Position numbers and translations under genes: made by a program
Assembly (NCBI GenBank): GCA_049999725.1
Contig: JBNGIS010020595.1
Coordinates: 1-25,141 of the forward strand
Reading direction: 5' to 3'
Source: Haplomitrium mnioides
Taxonomy: Eukaryota > Marchantiophyta > Haplomitriopsida > Calobryales
DNA length: 25,141 nucleotides
In this document: piece after piece, positions 1-8,676 of the stretch
How positions within the stretch are numbered: the first letter of the stretch is position 1
Layout of the letters: each line of letters starts with the position of its first letter
The notes under the pieces: generated by a model
Told to the model about the DNA's origin: nothing
The model's database searches: none
The model's input: only the letters and a program-made list of their open reading frames with translations

Positions 1-925
1 CATTCCTTGTGGTTGCAACTTTTATGAATATAAACATGATAATTCAGAGCCTTTTTCAAAGAATGATAATTTTAACATAGTGTACTCCTTTGTGGCTCTT
101 ACTATATTCAAATTTTGGTTCTTTGTAATTATTCATTCCTCTCAGTAGTTTGATGTAGAGGATGTGCTTCTAGAAATTTTTTGTGTCATTAATCACAACA
201 TTTGGTGAGTTATTGTTGTAGCTTATTTTTGTACTTTATTTTTTGTATAAAAATTGTTTTGCTTTATTGTTATGTCTAATTATTTTGATAGTATTGCAAT
301 ATAGACAAAATTAATAACCATTGCTTAGGTGGTCATATAATAGCGCACACTTTTGAATACTAAATAACAAGCTAATAGAAAAAAAAACAAGGAGATATCC
401 AACTACTGGATGAAGACCTTCAATGTCCAAATGAACAAGGCTACTGATCAACTCCACCAAATCGTGGGTTTTGTTTTTAGTTATGCTATGATTTCTACAA
501 AACTAGAACACCTAAGAGATGATGTTCATGTGAATGTTTACCAAAAAACATTAGCCCTTATTTAATTTTTTATTGACTATTTTCTTTCAATAAGACACAT
601 GCATAGCATGTGCCTTGAAATTGATGAGAAACTATATTGTTGTGGAGTATGATTGACAATAATTGATCAACATTTCACAATGTATTTTGATGAAGGCTTC
701 TTTGCCATTTGATATAATCAAGTTTTAGATTTTGTATGCTTACCATAAAGAGTTTGTTTCTCTTGTTATAGTAGGTGCATTGAGAGACTTAGTGGCAATA
801 TTTGAGACTAGAAAGTCTCATATTGGTTTATGAGAAGCTTTGGATGTTGAGGCTTCTTAGTCTTTACTAGTAGAGAACAATAACTATCTTAAAGAGAACA
901 AGATTGATGATGTATCTACAAAATA
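1..925 (+). pseudogene. Copy C of the methyltransferase-like gene family (fragment)
   Basis: This is the only + strand copy and is cut by the left edge. Bases 1-204 match exon 3 of the other copies: motif IV region I-P-C-G-C-N, then K-H-D-N-S-E-P-F-S-K-N-D, F-F-V-I-I-H-S and A/V-I-N-H-N-I-W. They end at a 5' splice site TTTG|GTGAGT at 204/205. Exon 4 resumes by about 450 (G-F-V-F-S-Y-A-M-I-S-T-K-L, then D-D-V-H-V-N-V-Y). Next come C-A-L-K-L-M-R-N-Y-I-V-V-E-Y-D at about 617-652 and S-L-P-F-D-I-I-K with Y-A-Y-H-K-E. The segment that encodes the glycine-rich motif I in copy B (D-L-C-S-x-S-G-T-G) is deleted here, and stops interrupt the frame. The alignment is by eye against copies A and B. Homology is clear; the 3' end is approximate. 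Confidence 0.7.
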
Positions 926-1057
926 ATATATCTTTTTAAAATAAAAATAAAGCACTTGGCAGTAAAATGTTGGTAAATTCCATACTCACATAAGCATCTA
1001 TATTTGAATCAATGGGTTTTTGATAAAACAAAAGATAATATGTAAGATATTTGCATT
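926..1057. other. AT-rich spacer after copy C
   Basis: I see no coding or structural signal here. It separates the last recognisable codons of copy C from the degenerate tandem array that follows. Confidence 0.5.
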
Positions 1058-1684
1058 GAAGTCCGTACAGGCATGAAATTTGTTAATTTATTTTGATCTT
1101 ATGAGTACTCAAATGAAATGTATGAGAAACAAAGTCTATGTACACATAGTCATCCTTGTTTGTTTTTAATCTTATAATTATAAGCATGAAAATTATTAAC
1201 AATGAAGTTCCTTCTTGCTAGAGCAACATTTTTTATTTTTGTGTTTAGAGTAATTATTTTGAAGATATAAGTGGTGAGGTCTACACTTGTATAGTCATTC
1301 TTGCTTCATTTTGATCTTGAAATTGCACATATGAAAACTATGAATGATGAATTTCTTGCTCACATGGTATTTTTTTATTTTAATATGTTAAATATATGTA
1401 TGTAGGTTATGAGAGATGAATTGTATGTGCATATAGGAGTCCATGATTGATTTTGATTTTAAGAGAGTATGTTTTGAATTTATATACTATGAAATTCATG
1501 CTCGTATGGTTATTATTGTTTGATTTTTCATCTTTTGAATGAATAGTTTGATGTTAAAAACATATGTTTAAAAGTTGTAAATGATGAAGCCCAAGTATAT
1601 ATAGGCCTCTTTGTTTTATTGAATGTGTTTCTAGGAAATTTAGGATGTTTTAATGAATTTTTGATATAAATAATATTGCTATGA
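1058..1684 (+). repeat. Degenerate ~73-bp tandem repeat
   Basis: About eight diverged units begin at 1058, 1131, 1204, 1276, 1349, 1418, 1491 and 1586, so the spacing is mostly 69-73 bp. Each opens with a GAA/GAAGTC-like word and a decayed palindrome, such as AGTCTATGTACACATAGTC at 1133. A T-rich tail containing TTTTGAT-TTT and an ATGAA-AT-ATGAT end follows. The palindromic head is a relative of the 24-bp unit found in the introns of copies A and B. The array lies directly downstream of copy C in its sense direction. The period is firm; the unit-by-unit alignment is loose. Confidence 0.6.
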
Positions 1685-1794
1685 AACTTGAAAATATTTA
1701 ACAACAATGTTTTAATGCATTTAATATGTATTCTATCGAGTGATGCCTATCTTTTTTACAAAGATAAAAAATTTGAGGCACTTTTGATACAATT

Positions 1795-1850
1795 TTCCAT
1801 TAACAACCGCTACTTTGAACCAATAACCACTACTGAGTTTCTATTTCATT
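1795..1850 (+). repeat. Dispersed repeat, copy 1 (CGCTACTTTGAACC)
   Basis: The stretch ACAACCGCTACTTTGAACC, followed by AACCACTACTGAGTT, recurs almost unchanged at 14728-14775 and in weaker form at about 6149-6195. All three copies are on the + strand, although the neighbouring pseudogene copies differ in orientation. It is therefore not simply part of that gene family. Its nature is unknown; it could be the remnant of a small transposable element. Confidence 0.5.
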
Positions 1851-2689
1851 TCACGCTCAAGAAAAATGACTTTCAAATTTGAGCTTCGAAAATTATGTTT
1901 TTTGACATTTTAAAATTTTTATCAAAAAACAATTTTAGCTTGGAATTTGTTTTATTCAAATACTTATGATATTTCAAAAAAATTATACTCAATATTTATA
2001 AGAAAGGTGATTTTTTAAATATTACATTTAAGGAAGATAAGCAACCCAAGATAGAATATTTACAAAACATACTAAATTTAAACTCAATATTTTGATATTT
2101 CTTACAACTTTGATAAGACTTTTAACTTACAAAAACCTAAACCATTTAATGAAAATAAATTCAAAGCAAAGATATAGTTGAGACAAGCATTGACATCTTT
2201 GTTTACAATATATTTACATATGCTTTGAACTTCCAACTGCATATGGAAAGAAAGAAAACCAAAAAGAACAAATATACTTTCGTAGACTTCCATATGAATA
2301 TCTTAAAGACATGATCACTTTCAATCAAAATCAATCCGACACTCTTATGCATACATACTCTCAATCTCTAGTAACTCACATAGATGCATTCTAGAAATAA
2401 AATCAAAGAAGTGACTCGTGTGAAGAATGATTTCATAATTCATAATTTTAATATATATTCTTAAAAGATCAACAAAAAGCCAAAAGCAATCTTTGGTGTA
2501 AAGACTCCTTGTTTCCAAACATAAATCTTTTGAACGTAAATGTCCATGCAAATATGGACTTTCTTGCTTATATCTTACTTGAAGCATGGTGTTTTATCCA
2601 AAATTTATTCATTCTTTTGAGGTAGCTCTTCGAGTAAGAACTTAATAACATATATATTAGACGTTTTCTCATTAAAGGATGATTTATTC
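1851..2689. other. AT-rich intergenic stretch with one decayed palindrome
   Basis: I see no supportable gene. Short open frames here match nothing recognisable. A decayed 24-bp-type palindrome, GTCCATGCAAATATGGAC, lies at 2542-2559. Weaker ones near 2345-2390 suggest a worn array beyond the 3' end of copy A, in the position occupied by arrays beyond copies B and C. Confidence 0.4.
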
Positions 2690-3335
2690 AATCACATGTA
2701 TTCATGAGAGCTTACACATGAACTTTTTTGGAAATGAAATACTTTATTACATGAAAAAATACATCACTCAACAACTGCTTCCTCATTCGTATCCTCCTCA
2801 ACAGAGATTGTATCTTTTACATCAAGAGACTAAGAAGATTGAGCATTTACAATTGCCTACAAATCATGTAAGGACGTTCCAGTCCCTGAAATGCGTTAGA
2901 GTCACCGGAAGCACTTGTTGTATCAGAAGGAATAGGCTCCTTGTGGTATGTGTAAACTATTTGTGAATCTGTGACATCTAATGGCAAAGACATCATCGTC
3001 AAAACACTTTGTAGAATATAGATAGGCTGTTGTCTATTATATTCCACGGCAATATAATTTTTCATTAATCTATGAGCACAAGCAAAGCCTATGTTGGGCC
3101 TAAAGCAAAGATCTAATATCCAATCTTGCTCTGATGACAAATGATCAATAAAACATTATGAAGGGTTTGCAGCTTCCGATGAACATTTACAAGAGCATCA
3201 TCTCTTGAATTTTTAAGTTTGCCAAAAACTATAAGGCAGCTGAATACATTGCACATGATCTTGCAGAGGCGACCATTTGAATATTTTGATTGGAGATTGA
3301 ATAACTTTATGTTGTGGTTCTCTTTATTTGTCTTT
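2690..3335 (-). pseudogene. Copy A exon 4: motif I region, degenerate
   Basis: Reading on the - strand: N-V-F-S-C-L-I-V-F-G-K-L-K, then a one-base frameshift, then E-Q-D-W-I-L-D-L-C at about 3095-3130. In copy B the following residues are S-E-S-G-T-G; here they read F-R-P-N-I-G-F, so the SAM-binding glycine loop is destroyed. Then come M-K-N-Y-I-A-V-E-Y-N and L-P-L-D-V-T-D-S-Q-I-V-Y-T-Y-H-K-E. A weak acidic tail with S-L-D-V-K-D-T-I-S-V-E-E ends near 2700. This copy is continuous across the point where the gypsy element interrupts copy B, so it serves as the empty-site reference. Exon limits other than the splice side are approximate. Confidence 0.65.
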
Positions 3336-3510
3336 CAATCCACCTTCAAATACTCGTTGTCATGCACAATTTAGGGACTACCAGAATGATGAGTATTTTT
3401 TTTGTCTCTACAGTAATCAACAAACATTTGTAGGCTATAGCATCAAAAGAAATCAAGTGCTAAACAAACATACCAAGTAAGAATAAAAAAGAAACTTTTA
3501 TATGACTTAC

Positions 3511-4060
3511 CAGATGTAGTAGTTGATAGCGCAATAGACTTCCAAAAATGCATTCTTGACAATGTTGAATTGCTACAATGAATGAATAATGACAAAAGAC
3601 CAAAACTTTGAAGTTGTAATTGTCGCAAATGATGAAACTATATAAAAATGTCATCTTTTGAAAAGAACTTTGAATCATCATGCTTGACTTTCTTATGGTT
3701 GTAGCCAGAAGGAATGGAAACAATAGAAGGACTAAAACCTCATGTAGCTCCTTTGAGTTGTTGAGCATTGGACTCAGTGTGGACTTGATAATACACCACG
3801 ATGAGTTCATCAATATAGGAATGAAAATCGAAGTCCCCCTCATTATAACTTGTCTTTGAGAGAGGGACAACATCTTTATTCTATTGCCTAGCTTTCTAGT
3901 CTCTAGCTTTCTCACAATGAAGCAGAAAAGCTAGAGCGTAAGAGACCAAGGTTGGGGTTGGGTCTTGATCTTCAGGGATTTCTTCAACTCCAATTTTCTT
4001 TCTTCCATTGGTAGCGACTATCATCTTTTTTGCAAGTTGACAATTGAAAGTTTTATCACT
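3511..4060 (-). pseudogene. Copy A exon 3: motif IV region, degenerate
   Basis: The exon is bounded by an acceptor (GTTTTTTTAG| at 4061/4060) and a donor (ATCTG|GTAAGT at 3511/3510). Both align with copy B. It encodes G-V-E-E-I-P-E-D-Q-D-P-T-P-T-L-V-S and A-L-A-F-L-L-H-C-E-K-A-R-D, followed by stop (Trp in B). Next are S-I-P-S-G-Y-N at about 3701-3720, replacing the DxxYG-type motif IV, and K-H-D-D-S-K-F-F-S-K-D-D-I. It ends in H-S-L-stop-Q-F and A-F-L-E-V-Y-C-A-I-N-Y-Y-I-W. The conserved splice sites support a real spliced ancestor. Confidence 0.7.
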
Positions 4061-4106
4061 CTAAAAAAACAAGTAATGAATTAATAACCAAAACTTTGAC
4101 AATGAA

Positions 4107-4575
4107 AAAGCACATACAAAAAGACATGTGTACATGCACCACAAGAGTCCATGTGCACATGGAATAGTTGAAATTTGAGTGCTTGTACACTTTGAAGTCC
4201 ATGCAAGCATGGACTTCTTGAATCTATGAGTTCTTGGAATTTTTTTATTCTTTGTAGGACATGACTTTACAAAGTCTATGCGTAGTCTTGCATAGATTAT
4301 TGAGTCCATGCATGTATAGATTGTGTGTAGTCTCTACCTACAGAGACTCTGTATAGTCCATGCATATATACATTCTCCAAAGTCTCTACAAGCATAGACC
4401 ACAAAGACCATGTACACATAGACTCTTGAGTCCATGTGTATATGGGATAAACGTAGTTTGGGCACTCGTGGACTCAATGTAGTCCATGCGTGTATGGTCT
4501 TTGAAAAGTTCAATTGCTCGGACTAAAGAGTTCAAGCGTGGAAGGAGTTAAAAGTCCATGCACACATAGTATATA
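4107..4575. repeat. Decayed 24-bp palindrome array in copy A intron 2
   Basis: This array fills most of the intron 4061-4643 (donor at 4643, acceptor at 4061). Units such as AGTCCATGCAAGCATGGACT (4197-4216) and GTCCATGTGCACATGG (4148-4163) are worn versions of the ideal AGTCCATGCGCGCATGGACT. Spacing near 24 bp persists in places. The homologous intron of copy B carries a better-preserved array (about 21900-22312). CpG-containing centres have mostly become TG/CA forms, as expected after deamination of methylated cytosine. Confidence 0.7.
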
Positions 4576-4643
4576 TTGTGAGAAGATGTTACTTTGAAAA
4601 AAAAATGAAATTGAAGTAATTTCAAATAGAATGAAAGGCTTAC

Positions 4644-5306
4644 CAACAGATTCTCAAAACTAGAGTAAAATGAAGACATCTTTGATTCTTTTGTATGGAT
4701 GGGATATTCTATCCTTGCCTTCTGCTAGATGGCACAACATACCTTTGAGCGGAAAGATTTGACCATCACCGTGAGAAATTTATGTCTCTTTAGTTCTCGA
4801 AACATCTCTTCAATGGAAAGCTCCCAAGCTTCCACTCTCTTCAAAATAGAAATTTTTATTTTGTTGAGAAGACCTTAACTATCATGAGGCTCTTGTGCAC
4901 TTGTTGCTTTGCTTTGGAGGCTGGTTGTTATTTCTTGGTCTAAGGATCAACCTCTTCCTAGGAGATGTGGAAGAGGACGAAGATAGAAGAGGTGTAGAAT
5001 AGCTTGAAAGAAAAGGTGAATAGACCGGCTCTTTATGAGAGGATTGTGGTTGGACTAGCATTTTCTTCTATACAATCAACTTTTTCTTTGTATAGCCTTT
5101 TGCGTGCTCAACAACTTTTCTTTTTTTGGAGCCGACAGTCCACTAATCGCTCCAATTACAAATATCACTACATTGAGATGAGAAACACTCTTAGCCAAGC
5201 TCAACCAAGGCTTCACCTTCAAAATCTTTAAAGTAAAAGAAAATTTAATAAAATCCCTTTCCACCTGCTTTGCATTTGTGTAGGCATTGACAAAATCAAA
5301 AAGAAA
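4644..5306 (-). pseudogene. Copy A exon 2, degenerate
   Basis: The exon runs from an acceptor (TTTTTGTAG|TTTC at 5307/5306) to a donor (TTG|GTAAGCC at 4644/4643). The 5' part encodes F-V-N-A-Y-T-N-A-K-Q-V-E-R-D-F-I-K and L-K-I-L-K-V-K-P-W, matching F-V-D-G-C-K-D-A-K-H-V-E-C-D-F-I-K in B. The 3' part encodes G-L-L-N-K-I-K-I-S-I-L-K-R-V-E and V-M-V-K-S-F-R-S-K-V-C-C-A-I, then a stop, then K-E-S-K-M-S-S-F-Y-S-S-F-E-N-L-L at the donor. The middle is hard to align. I recognise no named domain. The charged, hydrophobic pattern could be helical or coiled coil. Confidence 0.6.
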
Positions 5307-5362
5307 CTACAAAAACTAAAAGAGAAAAAATATTAGTGTCAATATTTTGAATTGAAAAACAA

Positions 5363-5462
5363 NNNNNNNNNNNNNNNNNNNNNNNNNNNNNNNNNNNNNN
5401 NNNNNNNNNNNNNNNNNNNNNNNNNNNNNNNNNNNNNNNNNNNNNNNNNNNNNNNNNNNNNN
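5363..5462. other. Assembly gap (100 N)
   Basis: A run of exactly 100 N, the conventional placeholder for a gap of unknown size. It falls inside the array-bearing intron 1 of copy A, so a long palindrome array may be what broke the assembly. Confidence 0.95.
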
Positions 5463-5469
5463 AATCATT

Positions 5470-5665
5470 TGTAGACTCTAGTAGTCTTTTTCACTTGGAC
5501 TCAAGAGTCCATGCGCACATGAACTCTTGAGTCCATGCACACATGGACTTTTGAGTCTATTTGTGCATAAACTAAAGAGTCCTTGCGTAGATTGACAATG
5601 GATTCTATGTCGTAGAGACTAATGAGTCTATGCTAGCATGGACTTGAGAACTCATGCTAGCAAAA
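5470..5665. repeat. 24-bp palindrome array in copy A intron 1 (part)
   Basis: About eight units are visible right of the gap, for example AGAGTCCATGCGCACATGAACT and GAGTCCATGCACACATGGACT. They continue up to ATGCTAGCA variants near 5650. The intron runs from the donor at 5700 (GATGGAAAG|GTAAAAAG) to the acceptor at 5307. Copy B has its counterpart at 23129-23633. Array length here is unknown because of the 100-N gap. Confidence 0.75.
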
Positions 5666-5700
5666 ACTCCTAGCAAAAAAAAAGAGTTAAGACTTTTTAC

Positions 5701-5870
5701 CTTTCCATCTTTGTATGCTTCTTGTAGGTCAAAAGTGAATGAGTCTCTAGGCTTCATTTCGTTGAAGCAAAAATTATTAAGAGAGTCATTCTATATACTA
5801 AGCCTATACTTTGACTGCACAAAGAGCCCAATGTGAGCTCTATGCCCCTCTTAAATCATGGAGATTTAGA
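5701..5870 (-). pseudogene. Copy A exon 1, 3' part
   Basis: With frame corrections it encodes H-I-G-L-F-V-Q-S-K-Y-R-L, then N-D-S-L-N-N-F-C-F-N-E-M-K-P-R-D, then D-L-Q-E-A-Y-K-D-G-K at the donor. Copy B reads N-V-G-L-L-V-Q-A-Q-D, D-F-S-D-Y-K-E-R-D-I-F and L-Q-A-S-R-E-D-G-K at the same place. Identity holds at the splice junction (D-G-K|GT). At least two frame changes are needed, so it is a relic. The family has no recognised domain here. Confidence 0.6.
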
Positions 5871-5892
5871 CCAAAAAGCTCATGTTAAACTT

Positions 5893-5947
5893 CTTTTTTT
5901 TTTTTTTTTTTTGACCGAAAGTTAACAGCTTTATTAACTTTCAAGCA
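5893..5947 (-). mobile_element. Tiny poly(A)-tailed insertion with 3' stem-loop and 13-bp target duplication
   Basis: On the - strand the insert reads a 3'-end stem-loop (GAAAGTTAA then TTAACTTTC, loop of about 6-7 nt), GGTC, then 19 A. It is flanked by a perfect 13-bp direct repeat TCATGTTAAACTT at 5880-5892 and 5948-5960. A poly(A) tail plus a target duplication of this size is the signature of target-primed reverse transcription (LINE or LINE-mobilised SINE). Only about 35 bp precede the tail, so it is best read as an extremely 5'-truncated LINE or a SINE tail. It interrupts the 5' part of copy A. Confidence 0.75.
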
Positions 5948-5960
5948 TCATGTTAAACTT

Positions 5961-6140
5961 TCTACCCTCTTCTTAGAAAAGGTATAAGTGATCCTCAATA
6001 TCTCTTGTGGTTCCACACCAAACTAGCCATTTGTTGGCTAGTTCTATTGGCTCAATTGCTTTCAACACATTGACATATTAATAACGCTTTGATTGTGCCA
6101 GTTTTAGAGCAATAGCTTGAGATGCAATCAAAATTGGCAA
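5961..6140 (-). pseudogene. Copy A exon 1, 5' part
   Basis: The - strand encodes P-I-L-I-A-S-Q-A-I-A-L-K-L-A-Q-S-K-R-Y, a stop, then V-N-V-L-K-A-I-E-P-I-E. The K-R-Y-x-x-V-x-x-A-x-E core matches R-Y-S-D-V-I-K-A-L-E-L at 23960-24002 in copy B, just before the second gap. Sequence further 5' is not recognisable, so the start of the gene is not defined. Confidence 0.45.
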
Positions 6141-6803
6141 AAGTTAGACTTTGAACAATTGCTACTTTGAACCAAGAACTAGCTACTCAAAACATGAACC
6201 TTTTTTTTTTAAAGAAAAAAACATGGTTCTTAAGCTCAAAAAACAAAGAAAATGAGGTTATTTTTGAAAAAACAAAAACTACATGAGTTTTTTAGCTTCA
6301 TTTTTTGTCGTCTTACCAAGCATGATAGAGTGAGAGTCAATTTTATTATCCAAAATCATACAATATTCTTAGTTTTTATGAAAATATTGGAAATCTCAAA
6401 ATTGATGAAAAGTATAAAAATTATAGTATGTTTTCACAAGAAACTTGCATTTATCATTGATTACATTTTGAAGCCCAAAAATTGAAATATATGTCAGAAG
6501 AAGTTGTTTTGAAATAAGTTTGGTTGCACAAACTCTATACGCGCATAGACATCATGTTGTTTAAAACTTATATTTTGGAAACCTCTGGCGCACTTTTCAA
6601 TTTTCAATATATCCAAAAGGATACTTACATTTTAGATAAGAAAATATTTTACAAACAAAAAAAAATATTAACTAAAGATTCAAGTTTCATTCACAAAGAA
6701 TAACATTCAACTTGGAATGATTTATACAAGACATTGAAGGTGGCAAATAAATTCAACAAATTTCTTTATAACATTCTCAAGTATTTTATAAAATAATAAT
6801 CTT
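6141..6803. other. AT-rich spacer between copy A and the copia element
   Basis: I see no supportable gene. A weak third copy of the CTACTTTGAACC dispersed repeat lies at about 6149-6195. A run of T and A at 6201-6229 pairs AACATG with CATGGTT, which may be a small foldback. The open frame at 6252-6485 has strongly AT-biased composition and no recognisable motif. Confidence 0.5.
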
Positions 6804-6808
6804 AAATC
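6804..6808. repeat. Target-site duplication AAATC, left
   Basis: AAATC immediately precedes the TG of the left LTR and recurs at 14497-14501 immediately after the CA of the right LTR. A 5-bp duplication is the normal Ty1/copia integration footprint. Confidence 0.9.
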
Positions 6809-6918
6809 TGTTATTGCATGAGCGTCGCGCACATATACACATGGGAGTCTCTAGACAAATGAGTGGATTGATTGATGTGTGACCTACTTACATAGGGTAT
6901 ATATATGTCCCTATAACA
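6809..6918 (-). repeat. Copia 3' LTR (110 bp)
   Basis: It starts TGTTATTGCATGAGC and ends CCCTATAACA on the + strand, so the termini form a 6-bp inverted repeat TGTTAT/ATAACA. It is about 87% identical to the right LTR. A CATATATATACC stretch near the element-sense start (6895-6907) is the only TATA-like signal. Confidence 0.92.
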
Positions 6919-6927
6919 CTCTCCCTT
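6919..6927 (-). promoter_or_regulatory. Copia polypurine tract
   Basis: The + strand CTCTCCCTT directly abuts the 3' LTR. On the element strand this reads AAGGGAGAG, the purine-rich primer for plus-strand DNA synthesis. Confidence 0.8.
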
Positions 6928-7429
6928 GGCTGATTCTTCTTCTAGTAATTAGTCATCCAAAGACTATATTCTATGTAAATCCTATTAAAATCCTATTTAT
7001 GTGTGGTTTGATTAAACCCTCCCATTTTCTTCTGAGGGAAAGAGTGCCACCACATATTTGATAGGTAGAAACATAATACTATAGTGTGTGTAAATAATAA
7101 AGTTTCAAAAAGAATATTGCTTTAATAGTAAAGCTAATATATAGTGTAGTTGTGCGGTGTCGTTGCGTCATTTGTAGTTGTATCGCTACGTTGTTACATC
7201 CTTTGTACTTATATCCTAGAGATCTGTCTGAAAAATGATGTCAACCTCAAAAGCTAAGAAGTGATGTCAGCTTCAAATATAATATGCTTTTGTCATGATC
7301 TGTATGACATTTCAGACAAGTTAGATACTTTCAAAAAGAAATGACTGAATTTGCAAGTTTTGATCTTTGTGACTAAAGGTCAAAGAGAAAAAAAATAGAA
7401 TAAGCAATCCTTATTTGTTGTTTTGGTGT

Positions 7430-8065
7430 AGTTCAGATAGTCTTCTTAAACCAAGCTCTTGAGTATGTACTATGTGCAGAGCAAGTGGAAGGGGTTTGGT
7501 GAAGATACCTGCTTTATTATCTTTGCTTGCTATCCATTGCACATTTATTTTGTCATTCTGTTGCTCATGGGTGTAAAAGAATTTAAGGGCAATGTGCTTA
7601 ATTCTGTCACCTTTAATAAAACCTTGAGCAATTTGGTTGACGCATGGTCAATTGTCCTTGTATATTATTGTAAGGGATTGAAATAGAGGTTGGATAGTAT
7701 TGATGTTGATTTGATCAATGAGTTGTCAAAGCCAAATACATTCCCTACTAGTCTTATAGAGTGCTATGATTTTTGCATGATTAGTCGAGGTAGTTGAAGT
7801 GGTCTGTTTAGTGCTTTTTCCTGAGATAGTGGTGCTTACTTTAAAGAAGATGTATCATGTTTGGGACTTTGTGTCATCAGGATCAAATAAGTATCCAACG
7901 TCGGCATAGCTGACAATATCATTTGTTGCATTTCTTGGGAAGAAGAGTCCTATATTTTTTTGTACCTTTTAGGTATCTGAAAATACATTTGAGTCCATTG
8001 AAGTGGTGAATGGTAGGCTAGGAGTTGTGCTTTGCAAGGAGGTTTACTGCAAAATATATGTTAGG
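7430..8065 (-). pseudogene. Copia RNase H domain and pol C terminus, broken
   Basis: The - strand frames give L-M-Y-L-A-N followed by T-R-P-N-I and A-V-N-L-L-A-K (end of RT). Next come K-Q-T-T-S-T-T-S-T-N-H-A-K-I-I-A-L-Y and S-R-E-C-I-W-L, the copia RNase H core (x-S-N-H-A-E-I-I-A-L-x-E-A-S-R-E). The glutamate of the N-H-A-E motif reads Lys. Further on are D-N-S-A-C-V-N-Q-I-A-Q-G and H-I-A-L-K-F-F-Y. Several frameshifts and stops prevent translation. Confidence 0.75.
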
Positions 8066-8071
8066 TCTAGT

Positions 8072-8640
8072 CTAGTTTGCAAGGTACATGAGAGCTCCAA
8101 TTGCCAAAAGGTATGGTTTTTCTAATCCCAGAGTTTGTTCATGTTCCTTTCGTTTTCCAAACATGTCTTTAGATGGGTCCGAAGATCTCATTTCCATGGG
8201 AGTGTTCGTCAGATGAGCATTATCCATATTGAGTTGCTTGAGGATCTTGGCCGTATATGTAGACTGGTGGATCAGAATTTCATCAGGCAAATGCTCAAAC
8301 TAGATGTCGAGATAGAAACCTGGTTCTTCAATATCTCGCATTTCAAATATGTCTTTCAATTTGGCAATTGTGTTGGCTGCTAGAGTTTTTGTGCCAAAAA
8401 TATTTATGTTGTCTACATAAAGCGCAACCACGACATATTTAGAGCCTTGATGTTTCATGAACAAGCATGGAGCAATGTCATCATTTGTAAAATTCAGTAT
8501 CATCATTTTTTATTTGAATCTCTTGTACCAATTTCTGCCACTCTATTTGAGTCCATATATCAATCTTAGGACTTGAACAGTCATTTGTGTTCTTGATTGA
8601 TCGATTGGTGATCTAGATGCATTAATAGAATGCTTTACCA
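8072..8640 (-). pseudogene. Copia reverse transcriptase, palm/thumb half
   Basis: In sense order: V-Q-V-L-R-L-I-Y-G-L-K, TAG stop (8543-8545, normally Gln), S-G-R-N-W-Y-K-R-F-K, stop, then F-T-N-D-D-I-A-P-C-L-F. The catalytic box is V-V-A-L-Y-V-D-N-I-N-I-F-G: the second Asp of YVDD is Asn (AAC at 8408-8410), a G-to-A change. Then E-M-R-D-I and, at 8072-8290, I-L-I-H-Q-S-T-Y-T-A-K-I-L-K and S-A/L-A-I-G-A-L-M-Y-L-A-N. The domain is recognisable end to end but inactive. Confidence 0.88.
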
Positions 8641-8676
8641 ACTTTTCATTTTTATGTGGTATACTTTGATGATGGG

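Larger units (their letters stand above)
2690..6140 (-). pseudogene. Copy A of the methyltransferase-like gene family (overall extent)
   Basis: This is a four-exon relic on the - strand, collinear with copy B at 15590-24002. Matching exons, splice sites and intron arrays are listed separately. Protein-level identity with B survives across stops and frameshifts, for example G-V-E-E-I-P-E-D-Q-D here against G-V-E-E-A-P-E-D in B. Many differences that create stops are C-to-T or G-to-A changes (Trp to stop, Gln to stop). A 100-N gap and a poly(A)-tailed insert interrupt it. Function is inferred only from copy B's motifs. This copy cannot encode a full protein. Confidence 0.65.

Noticed and set aside
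1688-1882. Small + strand frame of 64 codons
   Set aside because: AT-rich composition, no motif, and it overlaps the dispersed CTACTTTGAACC repeat; similar frames are expected by chance here.
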